DNA of 64,000 nucleotides. Source: Parabacteroides gordonii MS-1 = DSM 23371. GTDB lineage: Bacteria > Bacteroidota > Bacteroidia > Bacteroidales > Tannerellaceae. The position numbers and the translations under genes are program-made. The notes under the pieces were generated by a model. It saw only the letters and a list, made by a program, of their open reading frames with translations. It was not told the DNA's origin and did no database searches. Position 1 is the stretch's first letter; each line of letters opens with the position of its first letter. Below, piece by piece: positions 34,096 through 42,571 of the stretch. The stretch covers positions 1,402,173 through 1,466,172 of the forward strand of contig NZ_KQ033919.1 of NCBI RefSeq assembly GCF_000969825.1. The letters are read 5' to 3'.

Positions 34096-34267
34096 GTTTT
34101 TGTCTGTTTTTGCTCTTCACAGAGGTTGAACAGAAGAACTTTATTTCATTACTTTAGTATTAATACGACCGCTTGTTCGCCCTCACGGGGTAATTGGTTG
34201 ATTAAAATTGCATAGAGAAAACAACCGCGCAGTCAAATTTAAATTTATTGATTATAAATAGTTTCTA

Positions 34268-37200
34268 TTATTTTACGATTGCTTTTACAGCAGCTTCACC
34301 TTCTACGGCTACTACTACGATACCTGCAGGAGCAGCGATTGTAGCATTGTCAGAAGAAAGAACTGTGCTGGCGATTGTCTGACCAAGAACGTTAGTGATA
34401 ACGACTTTCTTACCAGCTGCACCGTTGATAGTTACTGCACCTTCTTTAGCAATTACGCTGATAGAAGAAACTGTAACATCTTCGTTAGCGACTGCCTGAC
34501 CATCGTAGTTTTCTTCCATGTTGAAAGTTTCACCGTTAATGAACTTTTCTGTTACAACTACTGTACCATTGATCCATTTCAAATAACCATCGTTTGTTGC
34601 AGCATCTTCAATCTGTTTCTGAGTTGCAGCAGGATTGTAGTTTTTGTAACGAGTCTGGATCTTGAATGAACCATCAGCATTATTCACATAACGGAAGGCA
34701 AACTTAGCCACATTGAATTCCGGAGAATCCATAGCCAACTTAACAACTTCGCCACCCTTACGAGTGATATACAATGTATCATTAGCATGAATACCTTCTA
34801 CGAATGACAGCTTAGCCAGTTTTTCGCCGGCTTCAACACCGTTTACATACGGGTTGTTATGCAGGTGAGTTGCACCATATACATTTGCAGTGTCGATCAG
34901 GTTGATCAGGAAGCGGCCTTTTACAGCTTTGTGTTCCATTGCATCAGCACAAGGTTTACCATTATTATGTTCGTCTCTCCATTCCTGTGAGTTGTGTTCT
35001 GGGTTGTAAGGACAGTAATAAGTATCATCCTTATCAACATTTACACCCAACAGATACTGGTAGCAAGTATTTGCGATACCGTCTGCATCCACACGATTTA
35101 CATAAGCTGTATCGATAAACAATGCAGGGTTTGCACCGCTTACGCTATTGTTTACATTCAGGAAGCTCAATGTATCTTTCTCTACAACTGACTTAGCATC
35201 ACGTTTTTCGAACAATGCTTCTGTAGGATATTCCTGACGGAAGATCTTAACGATGTCGCCCCATTCTTTAACAACCTTGCGGTATTCAGGTTTGTCTACT
35301 TCTTCAACAACCATGATAGAGTTATCATCTTTTGCATATGTGTTCATGTTGCTCAAAGCACCCCATTGTACGCTATTACCTGCAAAGACTTTATCAGTAC
35401 CTACAGATGTCTTCACACCACCAGCTTCAGGTAATACAACGATATTGTAACCGTTCGGTTTCACCTTCAATGCGAAACGTGTTCCATTATCTTTTACGTC
35501 CGGAGTTTCGTCGCAAACATAGTAGTTAAAGCCTTCAGCTTTGAACTTAACATATTCAAGATTAGACTTATTCTGGAACAAGTACGGAAGGATAGCCAAA
35601 GTATCTGCTTTTACACCTTCAGCATCACCAGTCAGGATCTTACCATCTTTCAATGTAGCCATCTTGGTAATTACATATACTGTATCTACTTCTGTCTTTT
35701 TCTTCGCGTCAGATTTTGTATCCAGAGACAATCTCCAATCTACAGCACCTTCTGTTACAATACCTAACTGGTGAGTACCATTCGTCTGGTGATTTTCTGC
35801 CCAGTAAGCATCCACATTACCTGTTGCGTTATGGAACTGACCAATATTAAATACCTGATTTCTCAATGTATTTACTTCTGCTCTCTTATAACCGTCGAAC
35901 TTTTTAACTTCAGCTACAGCAGTAACTTTGATTAAGTCGCCCTCGATTGCAGCACCAGTAGCAACATTTGTTACAGAATATACGTCCTTAGTATCAGTTG
36001 CACGCAGAACAATATCTTTTACAGTTACACCTGTTTCACGGTTCTGCAATGTAAACTTATTAGTTGCCAGATCCGCTTCAACTACAGCCCACTGAGTTTC
36101 CGGAGAAGACAGCAATACTGTACCGGCATCCACATAATCAGCTACATCTTTAGCTGCTTCACTCTGTGCATATTCATTAGTCGGAACCAATACACCATTC
36201 AGTTTGTATTCTTCGCTTTGCTCTTTAGCAGCTTCTTTTGTTTCTGCATAAGAGATATTCCAGAATTTACCTAACAGGTTCTTAACAGAATAGATGTTGT
36301 CTTCGCCCAAAGTGATGTACGGAAGAGTTTCTTGTTCTGTAAGAGTTTTCTTTGTTGTCAGATAGTTTGCATCAGGAGTTGCTACGATGAATGCTTTAGT
36401 TGCATTAACCATGTCGGCAGCTTTAGCAACAAGAAGTTCGGCTACTCTATCAGCATCTTTGCCACCATACAGGTAATTTACCTGGAAGTAAGACAAATGA
36501 TCTTTTGCATCTACTGCGTCAACCAATTCGAATGCACCATTTACACCTGTGATATTAGTCAACTTAGTAGTATTCAATACCAGGAATTTATCACCTGACT
36601 TGATCTGGAATTGCTTAGCATCTTTAGAACCCTGCGGAACCAACTTACCGGCAAATGCATCCATATACTCTACTTCAGCTTTGCTATCTTTACTCATCTT
36701 GATAGTCATATTGAAACCATCACCCTTAAGGTCTTTCAGATAAGTGTTCGTTCTGCCGATCAGCGGAGAAGAATAAAGAGAAATAGCAACAGCAGGTTCT
36801 GCAGCAGCGAAGCCTGCACCAATCGTTTTACCATTATTGCTTAAATAAAGGTCTACTTTATTGGCATATTGACCTGTAGCGTAGAATTCTGTATTATTAC
36901 CATCGACAGACCACAAAGCCTTGGTTGCTTTATTTTCGAATGTATAGTAATACTTACCGAGCTTGTTCTTTGTTTCTGTTACTTTCCACAGATAATCATC
37001 AAGTTGGGCTTCCTCAATACTAACTAACGCTGCAGAGGCACCAGTTTTTGATAAAACAGTAACACTACCAGCAGTTCCGTCAGTATTCAAAGCAACAAAA
37101 ACATATTCATCTTTATCTATTGAGCTAACGCGTGCTACAGACTGGCTAAGGATACTAATATTATCTACCAAATCAGTAACAGGAACAGTTGTGTTAACAG

Positions 37201-38512
37201 TGGCTGTAACATCAGCTGTTGCTACAGGATTTACAGTCTTCTCTCCTAAGGCATAAGTAGTTGAAAGACTATATCCAACCTTTGGTTTTGCCACCAAATA
37301 AATCTTCGTATTCTTCGGATCAGCCTTCTTTGCTGCAATTGAATAGAACACACCATTTTCAACACCCCAAGCAGAGCCCAGACCTAATGAAGGAGTTTCG
37401 CTTTCAACTACATTACCGTCAGCATCTACAGACAAGTAAGTTTCACCTACAGCCACATAAAGAGGAGCGTCTATGTCTGCATTGGGTTTTACAATAATAG
37501 CTCCATTTTCATCTTGTGTCAAGTCTTCGTAACCAGGAACAGATACTTCTACATCTTGTTCATATTTACCGAATTGGATAGCATTGTCATAATTAGTAGG
37601 AGTAGCTTCTGCCATGCTTACACCTTCAGACCAAGCTAATTCCTTTCCACCTTCAACAGCTACCAATTCACCTTTTACCAACTCGAATTCAGTAGCTGCA
37701 ACTGCAGCTACATTTGAAGCAACAAGAGGATTTGTCCCGTCAGCAACAATAAAATAATCAACACCTTCAACTACTGTCTTCAGCTTAAACTGGCCTTCGT
37801 CTGAACCTGCCACAACAGTCCAGATATCCTTTGAAGCATCAGTTATTTCAGCGGCACCTGTTTTTAGCAAGTCATAGTAAGCAGGAACTGCTGCGCTAAA
37901 TGCACCTTTTAGGTAGTAAGTACCCCCATCTGCTAAGTTCGCTGCTGAAGAAAAAACATAAAGAGTTGACGCGGAAAGTGATCCTAATGCAGCTGCACCT
38001 CCGGTAGCTGTAACAGCCAAAGCAGGAGTCCCATCAACAACAGACAACCCAGAAGAGGTTACAGACAAAAATTTATTATTATATTTTCCACCAACAATAG
38101 TAATTCCCGCAGCTGCATCCTTAACATGCAGAACATTAGAATCGTCCTCACTTGTACTCAACGAAAATACACTTCCATCATAACAAAGATAATAAGGAGT
38201 ACCTTTTATTGTCACTTGCAGCACTGCTGATGAGCTAATAGTACCAATAAACTGCCACTTTGCATCACTGGAAACACTTCCAAAGTTCAGTCCACCTTCA
38301 CCAGCCACAACGGAAACTTCATTCACAGCATCCTCAGCATCATAGAATGTGCTAAGCCCCAATGTTTGAGCACTTTTTTCATTCAGACTCGAACCAATAG
38401 CATAAGCACTGTTTGCAACAGGTGTAGGTGTCACTACCACCTTCGCATCCAGCGTCGTCCAAGCACCGGCTGCCAGAAGGACAGCCACTAACGTAGAAAA
38501 CTTTTTGTTCAT
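34268..38512 (-). CDS. Giant secreted surface protein with DUF6383-like C-terminus (copy 1)
   Basis: A 1414-residue exported protein (signal peptide MNKKFSTLVAVLLAAGAWTTLDAK), rich in Ala, Val, Asp, Thr and Lys. The body is repetitive and beta-rich without a recognised enzyme motif (EDNIYSVKNLLGKFWNIS, FKLKTVVEGVDYFIV). The last ~70 residues (VSSISVIAKEGAVTINGAAGKKVVITNVLGQTIAS...GIVVVAVEGEAAVKAIVK) match the protein at 46081-49824 and resemble type IX sorting tails. It resembles large S-layer-like glycoproteins of Parabacteroides, a family with reported phase variation. Its only candidate promoter, in 38604-38780, points away. Confidence 0.8.
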   Translation of the reverse strand: MNKKFSTLVAVLLAAGAWTTLDAKVVVTPTPVANSAYAIGSSLNEKSAQTLGLSTFYDAEDAVNEVSVVAGEGGLNFGSVSSDAKWQFIGTISSSAVLQVTIKGTPYYLCYDGSVFSLSTSEDDSNVLHVKDAAAGITIVGGKYNNKFLSVTSSGLSVVDGTPALAVTATGGAAALGSLSASTLYVFSSAANLADGGTYYLKGAFSAAVPAYYDLLKTGAAEITDASKDIWTVVAGSDEGQFKLKTVVEGVDYFIVADGTNPLVASNVAAVAATEFELVKGELVAVEGGKELAWSEGVSMAEATPTNYDNAIQFGKYEQDVEVSVPGYEDLTQDENGAIIVKPNADIDAPLYVAVGETYLSVDADGNVVESETPSLGLGSAWGVENGVFYSIAAKKADPKNTKIYLVAKPKVGYSLSTTYALGEKTVNPVATADVTATVNTTVPVTDLVDNISILSQSVARVSSIDKDEYVFVALNTDGTAGSVTVLSKTGASAALVSIEEAQLDDYLWKVTETKNKLGKYYYTFENKATKALWSVDGNNTEFYATGQYANKVDLYLSNNGKTIGAGFAAAEPAVAISLYSSPLIGRTNTYLKDLKGDGFNMTIKMSKDSKAEVEYMDAFAGKLVPQGSKDAKQFQIKSGDKFLVLNTTKLTNITGVNGAFELVDAVDAKDHLSYFQVNYLYGGKDADRVAELLVAKAADMVNATKAFIVATPDANYLTTKKTLTEQETLPYITLGEDNIYSVKNLLGKFWNISYAETKEAAKEQSEEYKLNGVLVPTNEYAQSEAAKDVADYVDAGTVLLSSPETQWAVVEADLATNKFTLQNRETGVTVKDIVLRATDTKDVYSVTNVATGAAIEGDLIKVTAVAEVKKFDGYKRAEVNTLRNQVFNIGQFHNATGNVDAYWAENHQTNGTHQLGIVTEGAVDWRLSLDTKSDAKKKTEVDTVYVITKMATLKDGKILTGDAEGVKADTLAILPYLFQNKSNLEYVKFKAEGFNYYVCDETPDVKDNGTRFALKVKPNGYNIVVLPEAGGVKTSVGTDKVFAGNSVQWGALSNMNTYAKDDNSIMVVEEVDKPEYRKVVKEWGDIVKIFRQEYPTEALFEKRDAKSVVEKDTLSFLNVNNSVSGANPALFIDTAYVNRVDADGIANTCYQYLLGVNVDKDDTYYCPYNPEHNSQEWRDEHNNGKPCADAMEHKAVKGRFLINLIDTANVYGATHLHNNPYVNGVEAGEKLAKLSFVEGIHANDTLYITRKGGEVVKLAMDSPEFNVAKFAFRYVNNADGSFKIQTRYKNYNPAATQKQIEDAATNDGYLKWINGTVVVTEKFINGETFNMEENYDGQAVANEDVTVSSISVIAKEGAVTINGAAGKKVVITNVLGQTIASTVLSSDNATIAAPAGIVVVAVEGEAAVKAIVK

Positions 38513-38603
38513 AATTTAAAATTTAATATTAATAATAGTGTTATAAAAACTCGCTCACAGCCTACTCTCGGCAGGCTTCCAAATGTTAATGACTAGCTAA
38601 AAC

Positions 38604-38780
38604 GATCGTTTTTTCTCGTCACTGTTTTCGAGGAATTTTGATTTGATGACAAAAAGTTGTAATTTCGTACTCGCTTTGCTATTCTGTTGATAAGAAAGAA
38701 GATAGGAAAAGAAAAAAAATTAGAAGAAATGATTGGTATTTCAAAATGATGAGTTACCTTTGTGACGAGAAAAAACGATC
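38604..38780. promoter_or_regulatory. Invertible promoter segment upstream of the giant DUF6383 gene
   Basis: Perfect 19-bp inverted repeats, GATCGTTTTTTCTCGTCAC (38604-38622) and its complement (38762-38780), enclose 139 bp. A plus-strand promoter TTG-N19-TACCTTTG (38733-38762) abuts the right repeat and points away from the gene at 38512. No minus-strand -7 match lies between 38512 and 38761. Inversion would place the promoter about 100 bp before the gene. The repeat sequence differs from the AGTTC-type repeats elsewhere in the window. Confidence 0.72.
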
Positions 38781-38877
38781 CTTTTTTTTAGTCAGTCTTT
38801 TTTCGATCTCTCGCCTTGCTATTCATAGTTTAGAGTACTATTTCCAACAAATGTTAAAAATAATCGGTTATTAGATG

Positions 38878-38964
38878 GATAACTATCCGTTTCACCTCCG
38901 ATGCCTACTCATTTTCTACGGGTAACTACCCGTTGAGCGTCCGGTGCCTACCCATTTCAGAGGG
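38878..38964. repeat. 11-bp-phase palindromic array downstream of the DUF3987 gene (array 4)
   Basis: Half-units start at 38878, 38889, 38900, 38911, 38921, 38932, 38943 and 38954. Examples are GATAACTATCC, GGTAACTACCC and GGTGCCTACCC; palindromes GGATAACTATCC (38877) and GGGTAACTACCC (38920) lie 43 bp apart. It lies 43 bp after the DUF3987 stop on the minus strand, in its likely 3' UTR. Confidence 0.75.
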
Positions 38965-39006
38965 AATCGGCAAGGAGGAAGAATACGATAAAAAGTCTCA
39001 ATAGTT

Positions 39007-41373
39007 TCAAAAGTCTCTACCCCTTTTTCGAAATAGTGACATTTTCCCCGAGTCCGTTTTATCATAGTAACCCGCACCTAATGAGATTAATAAATCATAC
39101 ATCTGCGCCTTTTTCAGCATACGGAACGCACTCGAACGGCTGATTCCGCGGACAACCGCCTCTTCAACCAGGGTGGCTGTTTTAAACTTATCCGGCATGG
39201 CGGCAAACAGGTCGCGCTGGGCTGTGTGCATCTTAAAATGCTGCTCCGTATCGCTATGCTTCAGGGTGGTACTTACCAACATCGAATGACGCAGGCAAAC
39301 AGTACCGATATGGAAAGCCACTTCGAAGTCGGCATCCGTTATGATGCGATGCACTGTCTCTACTTCTTCCTCCGCTTTGCGCAAAGCTGTCAGTACCATT
39401 GCAATACGGAAGATGATCAGGCGGTGGCGCAACACGACCGAGGTAACATCTTCATTACCGAACACGCGTACATTATAATATTCGCGTGAGAAATAGCGGT
39501 CGAGCTTCTTACGCTGACGGTCGGTGAAGCTGACAAACGTATCCGTTTTTTCGAGGAACACGGCCATATCCTGCAATCTTCCGCCCAGCTCCGTGAAGTA
39601 GGACGCATTCTTCGGATCATTATCAGCAGAAGTCAGAGAACGATAAACGCCACCTCCGGCAATATGGTAGATCAGCAAACGACTGTAGAGGCCGTTTTCG
39701 GTAGTGGGCACGAACTTGGCGAACATGCTGGGGGTACCGGTTACGAACATACCCAGCTTCGGATGTTCGACAATGAAGGTACCGTTGGTTTTCGAAGCAC
39801 AGCTCACGCGTTCGCCGTGGAATGCCTGGTTGAGAACGTATCCGTAACCGCCAAAATCCTGCGCCATCGTGTTGTTCAACGATTCCAGTTCGGTTTCGAA
39901 CAAGAGGGATGAATAAGGATCGTTTATCTCCAACTGCGCAATCATACGGGCAGTCGTCGTGTAGCCTGCCATATGGAGCTGCCTTTGCTGCACCAAGCGG
40001 GGACATTCAAGGGGAGTACCGGCCGGCTTTTTAGCTTTCGACTGGCGTTGCTTCAGTTTGTCGAGCTCGTAGGCTTCCTTTTCCTTATTATATTCCTCCA
40101 CCTTGCGGGCGGAGTTGTCGTAGATGGAACGCTGCCAGGGTTCTATCATCTTAAATACCCGGCTGACACATCCTTTACCACTGCCCGAGGGGCCGGTCAC
40201 GACGGTGTAGAACGGGGCATAATACATTTCGCCCTGCATCATGCCTCTCACCTTGGGTAAGGCGGTACTGATCATGGTGAGTGAAGCGAGCAATGTCAGG
40301 TCGTGCTCCGTGTCGTCGGAAGCTGTCTTCAAAGCGTCCGCGAGGAGGTTCGGAAGGCCTGTCAAAAGGGACTTGTCGAAGTGCGGAAAATCACCTTCTA
40401 CGGGTTCATAATCAGGCCCCATAGGGGAACCATCGTCCAAAAGTGCATCTTCGGGAACGGGGGTGGAACTTTTGAGATTTCTGACACTTTTTTTCGTCGC
40501 CATACCCGGTGCCTGACGGCCGGAATTGCTGCCGTGGGCAGATTGGTAACGGTGGTAGATGTCTGCCACGGTGGCAAGGATCTCTTTTTCATCGAAACCC
40601 GGAGCGGTGTAGCGGTAGAGACATTCTGCCGTCACTTCGGCTTCGCTGAAACCGGCACTGTTGAGCGCCGAAGCCAGCTTCACCACGTAGCTGTGGCGGC
40701 TGCCGTCGGTAAAAGGGTTGCCTGCTTCAAACTTGTCGATGTAGTTGGACAACGAGCGGGGTTCGGGCTGAGAAAAGACACCGGACTTTCCGGGGGCAAC
40801 AGGGACACATACCACTTCGGCTTCTATCTTATAAAAGGCCGCCGGGTCGTAGCTGACGAAGCAACCGCGGTTGGGGTCTTTGCCCGAAGGGTCTACCTTC
40901 ACGCCCGGCAAGTCGGCTTCAAGCAGGCGGCTTACCACTGCAAAGGCCTGGGCGTGGTGTTCCATATCGCTGTCTACCAGCACGAAGAGTTTAAGGCCGG
41001 TACCCGAAGGACTGATATGACCTGCTTTCACATAAGGTAGTTCACGGGCACGGGCGAGCAACTCCGATGGTGATCCCGGCACATGGTCGAGGTCGCCCAC
41101 TACGCAGCCGGAGTAACCTACCAGGTGTTCGCGTTTGCGGCCGCCTTCCATCCGTCCGCCTGCCACGAGCAGGGGAAGGTTCTTTTTACAGATACCCGCT
41201 TCTTCCTCACTGCCGGAGGTTACCAGGGCGCGAACGTTTTCTACCTGCTGTTTGTACTTACCGTTCACCACGTCGGCTAAATAGCCACCGAGGGTGACCG
41301 GTGTGTAAGAAAGGGTGTCGAATGCTGTTCTGAACAGGGTACATTCAACGTCTTGACTGATTAAGTCTTTCAT
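39007..41373 (-). CDS. DUF3987 P-loop protein with VirE-N (BT4734-like) N-terminus
   Basis: A 788-residue protein; the start MKDLISQDVECTLFR at 41373 is preferred over a longer reading that overlaps the upstream gene. Residues ~60-200 (YSGCVVGDLDHVPGSPSELLARARELPYVKAGHISPSGTGLKLFVLVD) are the BT4734-like VirE N-terminal, primase-type domain. A P-loop GPSGSGKG occurs near residue 395 in the DUF3987 ATPase-like domain. Such proteins are common in Bacteroidales genomes with a DUF4248 partner, often near mobile or capsule loci, and look replication-derived. Exact function is unknown. No integrase or mobilisation gene is nearby. Confidence 0.85.
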   Translation of the reverse strand: MKDLISQDVECTLFRTAFDTLSYTPVTLGGYLADVVNGKYKQQVENVRALVTSGSEEEAGICKKNLPLLVAGGRMEGGRKREHLVGYSGCVVGDLDHVPGSPSELLARARELPYVKAGHISPSGTGLKLFVLVDSDMEHHAQAFAVVSRLLEADLPGVKVDPSGKDPNRGCFVSYDPAAFYKIEAEVVCVPVAPGKSGVFSQPEPRSLSNYIDKFEAGNPFTDGSRHSYVVKLASALNSAGFSEAEVTAECLYRYTAPGFDEKEILATVADIYHRYQSAHGSNSGRQAPGMATKKSVRNLKSSTPVPEDALLDDGSPMGPDYEPVEGDFPHFDKSLLTGLPNLLADALKTASDDTEHDLTLLASLTMISTALPKVRGMMQGEMYYAPFYTVVTGPSGSGKGCVSRVFKMIEPWQRSIYDNSARKVEEYNKEKEAYELDKLKQRQSKAKKPAGTPLECPRLVQQRQLHMAGYTTTARMIAQLEINDPYSSLLFETELESLNNTMAQDFGGYGYVLNQAFHGERVSCASKTNGTFIVEHPKLGMFVTGTPSMFAKFVPTTENGLYSRLLIYHIAGGGVYRSLTSADNDPKNASYFTELGGRLQDMAVFLEKTDTFVSFTDRQRKKLDRYFSREYYNVRVFGNEDVTSVVLRHRLIIFRIAMVLTALRKAEEEVETVHRIITDADFEVAFHIGTVCLRHSMLVSTTLKHSDTEQHFKMHTAQRDLFAAMPDKFKTATLVEEAVVRGISRSSAFRMLKKAQMYDLLISLGAGYYDKTDSGKMSLFRKRGRDF

Positions 41374-41399
41374 TGTAAATAAATTTAGTTTAAACTTTA

Positions 41400-41636
41400 T
41401 CAGGGTTCCCCCAGATGTTCGATCAGTACGCCTACTTGCTTCGGCGTGTAGAGTTTTTGGAATTTCACCCATCCGGCGGCTTCGAGCTTGGCTTTGAGTT
41501 CGCGCGAGGTGCGTATCCATTCCCACATACGTTTATAGGCAACCACCGGCGTCCGGCCGGGAAAATAGAGTTGGGCAAATTCCGTTACCCCATACGCTCT
41601 CCTCCAGGGAGACGGTTCTGTTTTTTTGTCTTCCAT
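41400..41636 (-). CDS. DUF4248 small protein
   Basis: A 78-residue protein (WRRAYGVTEFAQLYFPGRTPVVAYKRMWEWIRTSRELKAKLEAAGWVKFQKLYTPKQVGVLIEHLGEP) of the DUF4248 type, probably a small winged or HTH DNA-binding protein. It precedes the DUF3987 gene by 26 bp on the same strand; the pair recurs in many Bacteroidales. Function unknown. Confidence 0.85.
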   Translation of the reverse strand: MEDKKTEPSPWRRAYGVTEFAQLYFPGRTPVVAYKRMWEWIRTSRELKAKLEAAGWVKFQKLYTPKQVGVLIEHLGEP

Positions 41637-41936
41637 ATTTTTCTGATATTTAAATAATTAGAATACCACAATGTAAGAATAATATTAATAGGTTGTTAGG
41701 TTTTTGAGGGATATTTATCAAATAAATAATACATGATGGATAGATAGCAGTTTTTTAGGCATCAGCCAATTGATAAAGGGTATGGAATATAAAATATTAA
41801 GCAATTAATAAATATATAATACATTATCCCTTATGCTATTAAGGGGATACCAATAGAGTATGGGGGGGGATATAGTGAAGATGATTAGGTTTTTACTATC
41901 TTTGCATTAGTATTCCAAAAAAGAAAGGAGACTAAT
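41637..41936. other. AT-rich intergenic region between DUF4248 and TA module 3
   Basis: No gene was found here. It holds a hairpin with arms near TATCCCTT/AAGGGGATA (about 41826-41850) and the TA module 3 -7 element TATCTTTG at 41897-41904. No clear promoter for the DUF4248/DUF3987 pair was seen. Confidence 0.6.
41897..41904 (+). promoter_or_regulatory. Promoter -7 element of toxin-antitoxin module 3
   Basis: TATCTTTG lies 32 bp before the antitoxin ATG at 41937, with AGAAAGGAG as ribosome-binding region. Confidence 0.6.
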
Positions 41937-42173
41937 ATGACAACGATGGAACTGGAAGCTCATAAAGCAAAGTTAGTACGGGAGATATTGACAGAAGTCG
42001 ATAATATGGATCTGTTGAAAAAGCTCCAGAATGCTTATGAGAAATTAAAAAGCCAAGCGGTAAAAGACCAGACAATCAGTAAAGAAGAAATCCTGAAAGG
42101 TATCGACAGCGGACTGAAAGATGTAAAAGCCGGCAAAACAAGATCTGCAAAAGAGTTGCTCGATGAATTATGA
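41937..42173 (+). CDS. Antitoxin of a type II TA module (module 3)
   Basis: A 78-residue protein (MTTMELEAHKAKLVREILTEVDNMDLLKKLQNAYEKL...TISKEEILKGIDSGLKDVKAGKTRSAKELLDEL), paralogous to the antitoxin at 31728-31997 but slightly shorter. It overlaps the toxin by 11 bp, exactly as in module 2. Confidence 0.82.
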   Translation: MTTMELEAHKAKLVREILTEVDNMDLLKKLQNAYEKLKSQAVKDQTISKEEILKGIDSGLKDVKAGKTRSAKELLDEL

Positions 42174-42504
42174 TATTAAGACTACAGCCTCGTTTGACAA
42201 AGAAGCTAAACGGCTAAGTAAGCATTATGTTTCATTCAAAAATGATTATGAAATATTACTTGACGAACTGAGTAGTAATCCTCAACTGGGAACTGATCTG
42301 GGTAACGGACTTCGCAAAATTCGAATGAAGATTGCTTCGAAAGGGAAAGGTAAAAGTGGTGGCGCAAGAGTAATCTCTTTTACTGTGATTGCTTCCGCAC
42401 AAGACGCAGTACTTAACTTGTTACTTATTTATGATAAGTCTGAACGTTCTTCCATTAGTAAAAAAGAACTGGAAGATTTACTTCGAAAGAATGGATTTAT
42501 TTAA
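42163..42504 (+). CDS. RelE/YafQ-like toxin (module 3)
   Basis: A 113-residue basic protein (MNYDIKTTASFDKEAKRLSKHYVSFKNDYEILLDELSSNPQLGTDLGNGLRKIRMKIASKGKGKSGGARVISFTV...LLLIYDKSERSSISKKELEDLL), paralogous to 31987-32349. The basic KGKGKSGGARVI segment is shared. It likely inhibits translation when freed from its antitoxin. Sequence divergence from module 2 suggests the pairs may be specific and not cross-protecting. Confidence 0.82.
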   Translation: MNYDIKTTASFDKEAKRLSKHYVSFKNDYEILLDELSSNPQLGTDLGNGLRKIRMKIASKGKGKSGGARVISFTVIASAQDAVLNLLLIYDKSERSSISKKELEDLLRKNGFI

Positions 42505-42528
42505 GAGTATATAGTATCTATTTTATAT

Positions 42529-42566
42529 GAATCCCCATTATCCTTATTAACAGATGATGGGGATTC
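42529..42566. terminator. Bidirectional terminator between TA module 3 and the porin gene
   Basis: Arms GAATCCCCAT (42529-42538) and ATGGGGATTC (42557-42566), 10 bp perfect, between convergent genes. Confidence 0.75.
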
Positions 42567-42571
42567 CTTAT

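Noticed and set aside
39007-41636. Integrated mobile element or prophage
   Set aside because: The DUF3987/DUF4248 pair is often seen alone in Bacteroidales; no integrase, mobilisation gene, att site or target duplication was found.
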